Source: an uncultured Lachnospiraceae bacterium
GTDB lineage: Bacteria; Bacillota; Clostridia; Lachnospirales; Lachnospiraceae
DNA: 64,000 bases
Assembly: GCA_947243855.1 (NCBI GenBank)
Contig: CAMXIK010000007.1
Coordinates: 62,001 to 126,000 of the forward strand
Reading direction: 5' to 3'
Below the pieces are notes generated by a model. It was not told the DNA's origin. It ran no database searches and worked only from the letters and a program-made list of their open reading frames with translations. The position numbers and the translations under genes are program-made. Positions 35,150 through 44,308 of the stretch are shown here, in pieces. Position 1 is the stretch's first letter. Every line of letters starts with the position of its first letter.

Positions 35150-36343
35150 ATGCCTAACACTGAACAACTCGAACATTCTATGCCGGTGGCCGCCATGAAG
35201 CTTCTCGCTCCCAAGGCCGCCCTTCCTCTGGCGGAAAAGATCAACCACCATTTGGTGGAATACCGCCGCAATCTGAAAAACGACGTTAAAAACGATCCAG
35301 CCTTTCACGGTTATATGGAAGACAATTACCTGATGGAGGTAGACTGCCCCCGCTTCGGAACCGGAGAGGGAAAAGCGGTTCTTAGCGACTCTGTGCGCGG
35401 TAAGGATATCTTTTTGCTCACAGACGTTTGTAATCACAGTATCACCTACACCATGAACGGATTCACAAACTATATGTCGCCCGACGACCATTATCAGGAT
35501 TTAAAGCGGATCATTTCTGCCATTAATGGCAAAGCGCACCGTATCAACGTGATTATGCCCTTTCTCTATGAGGGCCGCCAGCACAAACGAAACGGAAGGG
35601 AATCCCTTGACTGCGCCTACGCCATTAAGGAGTTAATGGATATGGGAGTGTCCAATTTCATCACCTTCGACGCCCATGATCCCCGCGTGCAGAATTCTGT
35701 CCCCATCAGGGGCTTTGACAATTTCATGCCCCCTTACCAGTTCATCCGCACGCTCCTTCGCATGGAGAAAAACCTGATTATTGACAAAGAGCATACCATC
35801 GTCATCAGCCCCGATGAGGGCGCGCTGGACAGAGCCGTATACCTCGCCGACGTTCTCGGCGTAGATGCTGGCATGTTCTATAAGCGCAGGGATTACTCCA
35901 CGATTGTAGACGGAAAGAACCCGATCGTCGCCCACGAATTTCTGGGGGATAATGTAGACGGCAAGGACGTCATCGTCATCGACGATATTATCTCCTCCGG
36001 CGGCAGTATGATCGACACCGCCAAACAATTAAAGAAAATGAACGCCAAACGGGTCTTCGTCTGCTGTACATTCGGGCTGTTTACGGACGGCTTGTCCGCC
36101 TTTGACGCGGCTTACGAAAGCTGCTACATCGACCGGATCGTAACCACCAATCTCTGCTACCAGCCGCCGGAACTGAAAGAAAAGCCCTACTACATAGAAG
36201 CGGATATGAGCAAATTCATGGCTTCCATCATTGACTTTATGAACCATGACGCTTCCATGGCAAACATCTACACGCCGACAGATAAGATTCATCAGATTCT
36301 TAAAAAATATAATAACCGCGAAGTAAGCGGGCTGGACATCTGA
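35150..36343 (+). CDS. prs: Ribose-phosphate pyrophosphokinase (divergent clostridial form)
   Basis: Makes PRPP from ribose-5-phosphate and ATP for nucleotide, His and Trp synthesis. At 397 aa it is longer than the usual 310-320 aa enzyme, with an N-terminal extension of about 50 residues and a longer C-terminus. Conserved features are visible: RQHKRNGRESLDCAYAIKEL for the ATP-binding loop, FDAHDPRVQNSVP for the Mg-binding His/Asp pair, YKRRDY for the catalytic loop, and VIVIDDIISSGGSMIDTAK for the PRPP loop. ATG at 35150 has GGAG upstream; an in-frame ATG eight codons earlier lacks a site. Confidence 0.88.
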   Translation: MPNTEQLEHSMPVAAMKLLAPKAALPLAEKINHHLVEYRRNLKNDVKNDPAFHGYMEDNYLMEVDCPRFGTGEGKAVLSDSVRGKDIFLLTDVCNHSITYTMNGFTNYMSPDDHYQDLKRIISAINGKAHRINVIMPFLYEGRQHKRNGRESLDCAYAIKELMDMGVSNFITFDAHDPRVQNSVPIRGFDNFMPPYQFIRTLLRMEKNLIIDKEHTIVISPDEGALDRAVYLADVLGVDAGMFYKRRDYSTIVDGKNPIVAHEFLGDNVDGKDVIVIDDIISSGGSMIDTAKQLKKMNAKRVFVCCTFGLFTDGLSAFDAAYESCYIDRIVTTNLCYQPPELKEKPYYIEADMSKFMASIIDFMNHDASMANIYTPTDKIHQILKKYNNREVSGLDI

Positions 36344-36346
36344 GGT

Positions 36347-36376
36347 AAAAAAGGAGAGCTTTCGCCCTCCTTTTTC
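36347..36376. terminator. Terminator between prs and the histidine kinase gene
   Basis: 9-bp stem AAAAAGGAG / CTCCTTTTT (36348-36356 with 36367-36375) right after the prs stop; T-rich on both strands and the genes converge. Confidence 0.88.
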
Positions 36377-36391
36377 TGATTCCCATGTAAA

Positions 36392-39256
36392 TCACACGCT
36401 TTCCCCGACTGCCGGAAAGGTTAAAAACACCTTAAACAAATCGCCGTCCAGTCCGATCTCAAAGCTGCCCCGTTGGGCTACGGTCAGGTTCTTGGCGATA
36501 GACAGCCCCAGACCGCTCCCTTCCGTCGTTCTCGACTCGTCTCCCCTGATAAAACGCTCCGTCAGCTCCTCCGGACTGCAGTTCAGGGGATTCTCGGAAA
36601 TATTCTTAATCGATATCTCGATCTGCTCTATCCCGTCCTGTTTCTCACTTTCCCGCTGGTCCAGCGTCACATACACCCGCGTGCCAGACATGGCATATTT
36701 AAACACATTGTTGAACAGATTCTCCATCACGCGCCAGATTCTGCGGCTGTCCGCCTCGATCACCACGTTGCGGGTATTGACGTTCATAACCGTAGTCAGA
36801 CGCTTTGTCTCAAACTTCTCGGAAAATTCCCCGATGGTCTGGTTCAGCAGCTCCGTGAGGTTAATCCGCTCAAAATGATAGCTGATATTTCCCGAAGTAA
36901 TCTTGCTGGCCTCCACCAAATCGTCTGTGAGCTGTTTTAACCGCTGGGACTTTTCATCCAGCACGCGGATATAATTCTGCACCTTTTCGTTATCCACCCG
37001 CTCCCGTTTCAATAAATCCACATAGTTGATAATGGATGTAAGGGGCGTCTTGATATCATGGGACACGTTGGTAATCAGATCGGCCTTCATGCGCTCGTCC
37101 TTCATGCTGATCTCCACGGCCTCCTTGATGCCTTTTCCGATGCTGTTGACAGAATTGGCAAGCACCTTGTTATCCCCGTGCAGCTCCTCCGCGTCGATCT
37201 GGTGCTCCACCTGTCCCCCGGCTATGGTTTCTATGCCCTGCACAATGCCCTGCCGCTCTTTGGCGTCCTTATAGAGCAGAACTCCCACAAGCACATCCAC
37301 GATACAGATCAACAAAATCAAAAGTAAGTCTATGTCCCCATACCGGCTGAGATTTAAGACAAACAGATGAAACAGCAGGAACGCGCCGTAAGGCGCCCAA
37401 GTCCGCAGGACGATTCCCCCGTTGTCATATACCTGCCACGCAAACTGCTTTAACCGAAGCAGCAAACGGTATAGATAAGAGTTTTTAAACAATTCCCTCG
37501 CTTTGATCCTCCTGACCAGACTGTAGAAGAAAAAGGTAAATACCACGTCCGCCGCAAACACAATTCCAAACAGAGCCACAGCAAACCAATCCTGATGAAT
37601 CGCTTCCCGGAAATATTCGACATCGGTGGGATCGCATCCCGCAAGCTCCGTCATCACAACCACAATCCAAATGGCGAATAACGCCACGACAAAGGAAATG
37701 AGCAGAGCCGCTTCCGTGGGAATCTGATCAAACGCATTCAGCCTGATCCTCTTAACCCCCTCCTCATCATATTCTCTTCCCGTCGTCACCGTCTGATAGA
37801 CAAAGAGAATCAGGTACAGGAAACCGCAGACCATAGCCGCCGCCATCCACATCCAGAGATTCGGCAGATAGTCCCTTCCCTGCTGGAAAGCGTCCGCCGC
37901 CGGATAGGACGTATCCACGCTGAGCCAGATTCTAACCGACTCCGGATAAGCATAGTCATAGCCTCGCAAAATCTGACTGATGGTACTTTCCGCGATAGAG
38001 GTATTGGTGACATATTTCATGTCCGCCGGGCTATAGTAGATAAACTTCTCATGTAACGGCTCCCCCGTCTTTTCCTGCGTCCCGTAATCCTGCATCTTTC
38101 TAAGCGCCATTTCCCTGTCATTGCTTCCTTCGGGCATATTGCTGTAATACTGGGTCTGATCCCCCACCTTCTTCTCGATCAGATAGCGCACATTGGAGTT
38201 TTCCATGCTGTAATAATCGGCATAGGTAAGATACTCCTCATAGTTATAGTAAAGGCTCTCCGCCGCATTCTGCACACTATGGCAAAGATCATAGTAAAGC
38301 TCCCAATCAGATACATAGTCCTCCAATTTCTTTCCGTCTACGGTCTTATAGCGGTTGATCAAAACATTGTATTCAACAGTATCCGTGCCGTCATTGGCGC
38401 TTTCAGAGGATATGGCCGTCTCTTCCTCTGCCCCCGCCTCCTCCGCCACGTAGCCCTCCTCATACTCTACCATCACTTCCGCGTGATCGCCAAGAGCGCC
38501 TGCTGACTCATATCCTTCCACAAAACCGGAATCATCGACGGTATAGGATGCGCCTGCCTTTAAAGCCGTGCCAGTCGTTACATCCTTAATCGTCGTATAA
38601 CTGTCCACATCCGATTTCAGATAACCGGCGTCCGACGTATTGCGGTAACCGCTGTCCGGATCGATGGCAGTGATCTGTGTCTTCCTTGCTAGAAAGTCCG
38701 CCGCTTCCGTTTCCGTCATTCTTTCAGTGGTCCACTCAAAACCGTATTTCTGCCATTTAAGAAGGTCTTCCAGACGGTAGTTGGCGGTCACATACTTTTC
38801 GGGCAGTCCGCTGCTGCGATAATTATAGGCCGTCACGTCCACAATCTTACCGCTGTCAAAAACACCGTCCGTCTCCAACTGGCTGCTCACCACACCGAAG
38901 CGGATAATGTCCGCCGCCGCATGGCCGAAAATCTGATTAAAGACTCTGGAATCTTCAAACGGCGTGCCCGGATCAGGGGTATAGCTGACATACTCGATCG
39001 TACCTCCCCACGAATGATTCACCGACTGAATCTGCATGGTCGTACCTACCGTCACAACGATCATGGCAAACACCATAACCGCCAACGCGCTGTGCTGCAC
39101 AACGCGCAGCGCTGCCCCAAGAGCGCGTCTGTTTTTCGGGCGTCTCTCTCTTTTCCGTTTCTTTTCCTTTTTTTCTGTTATTTCCGAATATTGGACATCC
39201 GGCGTATTTTCAGGAATTTCTCTATTTTCTTGGCGTTCTGTGTTTTCCATCCCCAT
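36392..39256 (-). CDS. Multi-span sensor histidine kinase
   Basis: Sensor kinase of 954 aa, far longer than most. Order: charged N-terminus (1-50, RKRERRPKNRR); span 1 at about 54-76; a large extracytoplasmic region of about 390 residues (77-465), acidic and Tyr-rich, no recognised fold; five more spans at about 466-488, 515-537, 556-578, 620-638 and 643-661; a HAMP-like linker; HisKA with the phosphorylated His733 in NVSHDIKTPLTS; then HATPase with ENLFNNVFKYA (N box) and GSGLGLSIAKNL (G box). The ATG has AAGGAAG upstream; a second ATG two codons in is equally possible. It follows its response regulator by 24 bases. The stimulus is unknown. Confidence 0.9.
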   Translation of the reverse strand: MGMENTERQENREIPENTPDVQYSEITEKKEKKRKRERRPKNRRALGAALRVVQHSALAVMVFAMIVVTVGTTMQIQSVNHSWGGTIEYVSYTPDPGTPFEDSRVFNQIFGHAAADIIRFGVVSSQLETDGVFDSGKIVDVTAYNYRSSGLPEKYVTANYRLEDLLKWQKYGFEWTTERMTETEAADFLARKTQITAIDPDSGYRNTSDAGYLKSDVDSYTTIKDVTTGTALKAGASYTVDDSGFVEGYESAGALGDHAEVMVEYEEGYVAEEAGAEEETAISSESANDGTDTVEYNVLINRYKTVDGKKLEDYVSDWELYYDLCHSVQNAAESLYYNYEEYLTYADYYSMENSNVRYLIEKKVGDQTQYYSNMPEGSNDREMALRKMQDYGTQEKTGEPLHEKFIYYSPADMKYVTNTSIAESTISQILRGYDYAYPESVRIWLSVDTSYPAADAFQQGRDYLPNLWMWMAAAMVCGFLYLILFVYQTVTTGREYDEEGVKRIRLNAFDQIPTEAALLISFVVALFAIWIVVVMTELAGCDPTDVEYFREAIHQDWFAVALFGIVFAADVVFTFFFYSLVRRIKARELFKNSYLYRLLLRLKQFAWQVYDNGGIVLRTWAPYGAFLLFHLFVLNLSRYGDIDLLLILLICIVDVLVGVLLYKDAKERQGIVQGIETIAGGQVEHQIDAEELHGDNKVLANSVNSIGKGIKEAVEISMKDERMKADLITNVSHDIKTPLTSIINYVDLLKRERVDNEKVQNYIRVLDEKSQRLKQLTDDLVEASKITSGNISYHFERINLTELLNQTIGEFSEKFETKRLTTVMNVNTRNVVIEADSRRIWRVMENLFNNVFKYAMSGTRVYVTLDQRESEKQDGIEQIEISIKNISENPLNCSPEELTERFIRGDESRTTEGSGLGLSIAKNLTVAQRGSFEIGLDGDLFKVFLTFPAVGESV

Positions 39257-39280
39257 CTTCCTTCCCTCTGTACGTTCGTT

Positions 39281-39976
39281 TTAAGCGTCTTTTTCCACCT
39301 TATAACCGATGCCCCAAACCACTTTGAGATATCTTGGCTCCTTGGGGTTAATCTCAATCTTTTCCCTGATATGCCTGATATGCACCGCCACCGTATTGTC
39401 CGCGCCGATGGCCTCCTCGTTCCAGATACTTTCATAGATCTGATTAATGGAGAACACGCGTCCACAGTTTTTGACAAGCAGGAGTAAAATGTTGTACTCG
39501 ATGGGCGTCAGCTTTACGCTCTCCCCGTCCACCGTCACCTCCTTGGTATCGTCGTTGATACACAGCCCGCCCACCTGAAAGAGAGCGTTATTTTCCGTAT
39601 TGAGGTTCCCAAGCATCGTGTATCTGCGGAGATTGGATTTCACCCGCGCCACCAGTTCCTGCGGGTTAAAAGGCTTGGTGATATAATCGTCCGCGCCGAT
39701 ATTCAATCCCAGAATCTTGTCATTGTCCTCCGACTTTGCCGAGAGGAAAATAATGGGAACACTGGAATACTCCCGAATCTTCAAGGTAGCATGAATCCCG
39801 TCCAGCTTCGGCATCATAATATCGATTAAAAGCAGGTGGATCTGCTGTTCTTTCAGAATACGGATCGCCTCCTGTCCGTCATAGGCTTTAAAGATCGTAT
39901 AACCCTCCTGTAACAGATAGATTTCGATCGCATCCACGATCTCTTTGTCGTCGTCGCACACCAGTATATTTGCCAT
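39281..39976 (-). CDS. OmpR-family response regulator
   Basis: Partner of the downstream histidine kinase, 231 aa. The receiver domain has ILVCDDDKEI (acidic pocket), the phosphoacceptor Asp in LLLIDIMMPKLDG, IIFLSAKSED (switch Thr/Ser) and the conserved Lys in DDYITKPFNPQE. The C-terminal winged-helix DNA-binding domain ends HIRHIREKIE and VVWGIGYKVEK. GGGGAG precedes the ATG. Regulator then kinase is the usual order. The targets are unknown; an 11-base direct repeat upstream may be an autoregulatory site. Confidence 0.95.
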   Translation of the reverse strand: MANILVCDDDKEIVDAIEIYLLQEGYTIFKAYDGQEAIRILKEQQIHLLLIDIMMPKLDGIHATLKIREYSSVPIIFLSAKSEDNDKILGLNIGADDYITKPFNPQELVARVKSNLRRYTMLGNLNTENNALFQVGGLCINDDTKEVTVDGESVKLTPIEYNILLLLVKNCGRVFSINQIYESIWNEEAIGADNTVAVHIRHIREKIEINPKEPRYLKVVWGIGYKVEKDA

Positions 39977-40059
39977 GGCTTTCTCCCCTCTGTAAACCGA
40001 TTCGGTATCTCACATTAACCATTAAATCATGAAATCATAAAGGAATAGATGGGAATTTC

Positions 40060-40080
40060 TTTAAGTTTCTCTTAATTTAG
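40060..40080 (-). promoter_or_regulatory. Possible direct-repeat operator upstream of the response regulator
   Basis: On the minus strand TTAAG and TTAAA repeat with an 11-base period (TTAAGAGAAACTTAAAG), about one helix turn, as OmpR/PhoP-type regulators often bind. It overlaps the pgeF stop codon and lies about 90 bases before the regulator ATG. Confidence 0.3.
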
Positions 40081-40926
40081 ACGGATTCCCAGAAATGCGC
40101 CCAGATTGCCGCGTCGTCCCTTACTTGCGCGGTGGGAAAATAGATAAGCGGCATTGTGGCAGGTACAAAGATCCGTCACCTGAATCTGCTCCTTGGGAAT
40201 CCCAGCTTCCGTAAGCACGATCTCGTTGGCCTTCCACAAATCAAGTTGATATTTCCCGCCGCCTTTTGCGTACAAAATTTCTTTCTCTTGTCCAGACTTT
40301 CGAAATTCAGCGGCAAAGGCGTCCGCCACATCCTCGCTGACCTCATAGCAATACTGACAGATGGAAGGCCCGACGGCCGCCACAAGATCGGCGGGATTCG
40401 TACCGTAGACCTCCCGCATCTTCTCCACCACGCACCGCCCCATGCGGGCCACCGTCCCCCGCCAGCCGGAATGAGCAAGGGCGATGGCCCGTCTCTTTTG
40501 GTCTACAAAATATAAGGGCACGCAGTCCGCAAAAAAGGTCGCCAGATACACGCCCGGCTCATCCGTCAAAAGGCCGTCCACATCGCTGTAATCCCGCTCT
40601 CTTATAATACCCTTTCCGCCGTCCGCCCGGCCTGTCACCCGCAGATTCGTTGTGTGGGTCTGGTCGGAACAGACGATATCTTCCACGCTGCAGCCAAGCG
40701 CGGCCGCAACGCGCCTAAAGTTTTCATCCACAGCTTCCTTCGAGTCCCCTCTGGTGTAGCTTAGGTTCATAGAGCTGTAAACGCCTTCGCTTACGCCGCC
40801 CATTCTGGTGGTAAACAGATGATTTACCAGTCCTGTTTCTTCCAAGAGGGGAAAGGTGAGATACACCAGCTCCCCCTCCTGATTTACCCGCATCCGTCTG
40901 TTGTTTTCATGTCTGTGCCAATCCAT
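40072..40926 (-). CDS. pgeF: Purine nucleoside phosphorylase / laccase-domain protein (YfiH family)
   Basis: Zinc-containing enzyme of the YfiH/PgeF family (284 aa) that phosphorolyses adenosine and inosine; older names are polyphenol oxidase or multicopper laccase domain. Zinc ligands are visible: His in CSDQTHTTNL, Cys in FFADCVPLYF and His in IALAHSGWRGTVARMG. Start: ATG at 40926 with GAGGA upstream; a longer frame to 41007 overlaps the gap after yraN and shows no conservation. It is downstream of yraN in the same direction. Confidence 0.92.
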   Translation of the reverse strand: MDWHRHENNRRMRVNQEGELVYLTFPLLEETGLVNHLFTTRMGGVSEGVYSSMNLSYTRGDSKEAVDENFRRVAAALGCSVEDIVCSDQTHTTNLRVTGRADGGKGIIRERDYSDVDGLLTDEPGVYLATFFADCVPLYFVDQKRRAIALAHSGWRGTVARMGRCVVEKMREVYGTNPADLVAAVGPSICQYCYEVSEDVADAFAAEFRKSGQEKEILYAKGGGKYQLDLWKANEIVLTEAGIPKEQIQVTDLCTCHNAAYLFSHRASKGRRGNLGAFLGIRLN

Positions 40927-40984
40927 ACTGTTTTCCTCGTCTTTCTTGTTCTGTCGCAGTGCAACTCGAAAACCTTCGGTTTTC

Positions 40985-41338
40985 CTATCGCTGGTAGTCG
41001 AACGCATTTTTTATCCAATGCAAAGCAGCCCCGTCCACCGCCACCACATCGAAGCGGATCGGCGTATCCTCCGCACAGTGGTGAAGATACCGGTAATAAT
41101 CCGCCACCCGGCAGATTTTCTTTTGTTTGACAGTCCCCACAGCCTCCGCCGCGCTGCCTTTGCCTTTTCCCGCACGGTATTTCACCTCGAAAAAGACAAG
41201 GTAAGACCCGTCATAACCCACAATGTCGATTTCCCCCTGCCTGTTTCTGAAATTGCGTTCCACAATATTCACACCCTGAGAAAGTAAATAGGCACAGACC
41301 TGTTCTTCCTTCTGTGCCCCTGCCGCTCTCGTATTCAT
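40985..41338 (-). CDS. yraN: YraN family protein (UPF0102, nuclease-like)
   Basis: Small protein (117 aa) of the UPF0102 family with a restriction-endonuclease-like fold. The active-site pattern is present: RNRQGEIDIVGYDG (Glu and Asp) and LVFFEVKYRAG (ExK). Its biological role is unproved; links to DNA transfer and repair have been proposed for the family. The ATG overlaps the ylqH stop as ATGA, a coupled start. It comes after rnhB-ylqG-ylqH, a common Firmicutes context. Confidence 0.92.
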   Translation of the reverse strand: MNTRAAGAQKEEQVCAYLLSQGVNIVERNFRNRQGEIDIVGYDGSYLVFFEVKYRAGKGKGSAAEAVGTVKQKKICRVADYYRYLHHCAEDTPIRFDVVAVDGAALHWIKNAFDYQR

Positions 41339-41631
41339 CCCCGCGTACCCTTCGCCATCTTGGCTTTCACCTTATCCATCGAATCCACAAAGATCAGGAT
41401 CTCCGCCACCACCTCATAGAGCTCCGGCGGAATCATGTCTCCGATCTCCAAACGGGAAAGCGTATCCGCCAGCTTGTCGTCCCGATGAATCGGCACATCC
41501 GCCTCCTTCGCCCTCTCAATGATACGCTCCGCCAGTGCGCCTCTGCCCGAGGCAATGACGCGCGGCGCCTCGTCTTCCGGATCGTATTCCAAGGCGATCG
41601 CCTGTTTGATCTTTTCCTGTTTCTTCTCCAT
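41335..41631 (-). CDS. ylqH: FlhB C-terminal domain-like protein (YlqH family)
   Basis: Soluble 98-aa protein matching only the cytoplasmic tail of the type III export gate FlhB/YscU, without the membrane part. Seen: IALEYDPEDEAPRVIASGRGALAERII, the FlhB tail start, then HRDDKLADTLSRLEIGDMIPPELYEVVAEIL. The self-cleavage site NPTH of true FlhB is absent: the place reads LEYDPED. ATG at 41631 is chosen for GGAGG eight bases upstream. It lies 39 bases after the FliK-like ylqG gene, and its stop overlaps yraN. No flagellar genes are in the window. Confidence 0.8.
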   Translation of the reverse strand: MEKKQEKIKQAIALEYDPEDEAPRVIASGRGALAERIIERAKEADVPIHRDDKLADTLSRLEIGDMIPPELYEVVAEILIFVDSMDKVKAKMAKGTRG

Positions 41632-41670
41632 TTTCATAACCTCCATGCAGAGAATGCCGTTCTTTTCGCA

Positions 41671-43467
41671 CTAGGCTCTCATATCAAAGGAAGTCCTGCT
41701 GAGCACCGAAATATTCTTCTGCTGGTGCAGCAGGGTCTGCATGATCGAGGATTCCTCTTCCTCCTCGGCCTCCTCCTTCACATGCATCTGCGCTTTCAGG
41801 GAATATCCTCTGCTCTCCAGTCTCTTATTCAGAATTTCGATATTGTCCCCAATCAAATCCAATACGCTGTCATCCATCACCGTAAAGTTGGTGGAAACCT
41901 GTTTTTCCTTCATCGTCACGTAGACGTCAAGCGGACCCAGATGCTCCATGTCCAGATGCAGAAGCGCGCTCACCTGCCCGTCTTTTGCCGCCAGATTCTT
42001 CTTGTTCGTATAAACATAGAGATCGCCGTGGGCATTGCTGCCAAGCATCTTTAAGGGGAGCTGCACATAGGTGTAAAGATGGTTCATCTGGTTCATAAAG
42101 TCCACGTTGCTCTGTAGATTCTGCACGCTTCTCGCTGCCGGAGCGTCGCCCTTCCCCACATGATCAAAAGCTTGGGAAAGTCTCGCCGTCTGTTCCCGGA
42201 TTCTCTCGTAAAGCTGCTCCACCTGTTTTTTATCCGCCACATCTCTCGGTTCTATCAACCACTGCCGGCCAATCTGTTCTTTTAACAGCTCTTTAAACGC
42301 ATTTCCCCCCAGAAGTCTTTGCAGGGCCTGCTCTGGCACATCTTTTCTCTGCGCTCCCGTCAACAGATGGCGGATCAACTGCAGCACATCCTTAGCGGGC
42401 AGCTCGCCGTTTCTAATCTGTTCCGCCGTCTGTCCATCCACGCCAAGTCCTTTCAGCATATCTCCTAGCTGTTTCCACTGTTCCTCTGATAATACTGGTT
42501 CCCGTCCAGCAGCCTGCGCGTTCTCCTCCAATACCCCTGTCTCAGCGGCTGCACCCGAAAGCTGTCCCGTCTGCGGCGCGCCCTCCGGCAGCTCCGCCAA
42601 AAGCGCATTCATCATCTGAGCCGCTTTGTCCGCCGCCGCGTTTTCGGCGCTTCCCGTCTCCTGCGCTGTGGCCTGCGCCGCTTCGCCTGCCGAAGCCGCT
42701 CCCTCCTGCGCTGGAACCTCCCCAGCTTCCGTCTGCTGCAGGGTAACGGTTCCATCCTCCGCCCCGCTATTTGTAAAGATATCGATCACTGCACTGTAAA
42801 AAGCCAGCGCCTGCTCGCCCTGTCCCTCGTTTACAAGAGCCGTAAAGGTCTGCGGCAATTCCTCCATAATGGTGTCTACGCTTCCAAGAATCTGGTGGGA
42901 CGCATTTTGATAATGTTCAAACTGCTCGATATTTTCCAGCGTCACAGGCAGTTCCAGCCTTGTCATCTGTATGATGGAGGTGGGATTCTGACCCGGAAAA
43001 TCCAGAAGCATTCTGCTCATATTCAGAATCGAATCCTTATCGATGGGCATACCCTCCTCCATCATTTTCGCCACCATCTCAATATTCGCGCTTGTTTCCG
43101 GCAGCCCCGCCGCCGCAAGCGCACGCAGAATCGTAGCCGTATTCGCCGTGTTGGTATACAGCGGCGCAAGCGACATGAAAGAACTGCTGTTGGACTTCAC
43201 CTCAAAGCTCATCATCTGTCCCAGCGCCAGACTTACGCTCTTGTCAATTTTAGCGTTGATGGCATAATCCTGTGCCAATTCGATCTGCACCGAATTGCCG
43301 TTCCTGCTCACCACCGTCCCCTGTATGGTCTGGCCCGGCTTCAAATTCCGAATCTCATTTTGCAGGCGCATAAGCCGTTCTCCCTTATTTCCGGAGTCCG
43401 AAACTTTCACCGCGTCGCCTGCCCTTACACTCTGACTCTCTTTTTTAAATATGCTTCCCAGATTCAA
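41671..43467 (-). CDS. ylqG: FliK-like protein (YlqG family)
   Basis: Protein of 598 aa, similar in layout to flagellar hook-length control proteins. The N-terminal part (about 20-100) has a small beta-rich region around LKPGQTIQGTVVSRNGNSVQIEL; the middle (about 240-330) is low-complexity Ala/Glu/Gln; the C-terminus (about 470-560) with GPLDVYVTMKEKQVSTNF and LNKRLESRGYSLKAQMHV resembles the FliK C-domain. A Glu-rich stretch follows. The start is TTG at 43467: GAGG lies seven bases upstream and TTGA overlaps the rnhB stop. Its function outside flagella is unknown. Confidence 0.68.
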   Translation of the reverse strand: MNLGSIFKKESQSVRAGDAVKVSDSGNKGERLMRLQNEIRNLKPGQTIQGTVVSRNGNSVQIELAQDYAINAKIDKSVSLALGQMMSFEVKSNSSSFMSLAPLYTNTANTATILRALAAAGLPETSANIEMVAKMMEEGMPIDKDSILNMSRMLLDFPGQNPTSIIQMTRLELPVTLENIEQFEHYQNASHQILGSVDTIMEELPQTFTALVNEGQGEQALAFYSAVIDIFTNSGAEDGTVTLQQTEAGEVPAQEGAASAGEAAQATAQETGSAENAAADKAAQMMNALLAELPEGAPQTGQLSGAAAETGVLEENAQAAGREPVLSEEQWKQLGDMLKGLGVDGQTAEQIRNGELPAKDVLQLIRHLLTGAQRKDVPEQALQRLLGGNAFKELLKEQIGRQWLIEPRDVADKKQVEQLYERIREQTARLSQAFDHVGKGDAPAARSVQNLQSNVDFMNQMNHLYTYVQLPLKMLGSNAHGDLYVYTNKKNLAAKDGQVSALLHLDMEHLGPLDVYVTMKEKQVSTNFTVMDDSVLDLIGDNIEILNKRLESRGYSLKAQMHVKEEAEEEEESSIMQTLLHQQKNISVLSRTSFDMRA

Positions 43468-44234
43468 GTCGATACCTCGCAAAAATGTGTGATAAAAGTT
43501 TTTCTGTGAATCGGACAGGGGCCATATTTTTCAAGCGCCTCAATATGCGCTCTCGCTCCGTATCCCTTGTTAGAGGCAAAGCCATACGCCGGATAGACCT
43601 CATCATAGCGCACCATCAAACGGTCCCTCGTCACCTTCGCGACAATGCTTGCCGCCCCAATGGAAATACTTTTCGCATCCCCCTTGATAATAGGGATCTG
43701 CCGAATCTCCACCTTCGGTATCGTCACCGCGTCATTTAACAGAAGATCCGGCCTGACAGACAGCTTCCCAATGGCCTCGCGCATGGCCTCATAGGTGGCC
43801 TGCAGAATATTGATCTCGTCAATCCTTGCCGGCGTACTGTAACCCAGTCCCACCGCCACCGCTTTTTCCATGATAATCTCATAAAGTTCCTCTCTCTTTT
43901 TTTCGGAGAGTTTCTTGGAATCATTGATATATAATATGTCACAATCTTTCGGCAAAATCACCGCTCCCGCCACCACCGGGCCGGCAAGAGGGCCTCTTCC
44001 GACTTCGTCAATGCCGCAAATATGCGTATAAGCCGCATATTCTCTCTCATACCGCTGTAAGTCCTGCGTCCGCTTTACCTCTTTTTCATAGGCGGCAATC
44101 CGCTTTTTCGCCTTGGTCATTTCCGCCTGCACGCCCGCTCTTTCGTCCGCCGCATACGCAGAAAACAAAGCAGGCAGCTCACTAATTGCCGCCGCCTGTA
44201 GCTTTTCCTTAATTGTCGTAATCTTTTCCGCCAT
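43464..44234 (-). CDS. rnhB: Ribonuclease HII
   Basis: Removes RNA from RNA-DNA hybrids and single ribonucleotides from DNA. It has 256 aa with an N-terminal extension of about 70 residues (helical, EMTKAKKRIAAYEKEVKR) found in Firmicutes RnhB, then the catalytic domain: CGIDEVGRGPLAGPVVAGA with the first Asp/Glu, LLLNDAVTIP and the motif YDEVYPAYGFASNKGYGA. The ATG at 44234 has GGAGAAGGA upstream; frames to 44309 overlap lepB. Its stop overlaps the TTG start of ylqG. Confidence 0.96.
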   Translation of the reverse strand: MAEKITTIKEKLQAAAISELPALFSAYAADERAGVQAEMTKAKKRIAAYEKEVKRTQDLQRYEREYAAYTHICGIDEVGRGPLAGPVVAGAVILPKDCDILYINDSKKLSEKKREELYEIIMEKAVAVGLGYSTPARIDEINILQATYEAMREAIGKLSVRPDLLLNDAVTIPKVEIRQIPIIKGDAKSISIGAASIVAKVTRDRLMVRYDEVYPAYGFASNKGYGARAHIEALEKYGPCPIHRKTFITHFCEVST

Positions 44235-44308
44235 GTTATCCTTCTCCAACTCTGCACCCCCATGCGCGAGGCAATCCATCCGGTCGATTCCGCAAACCTT
44301 CTCCCTCA

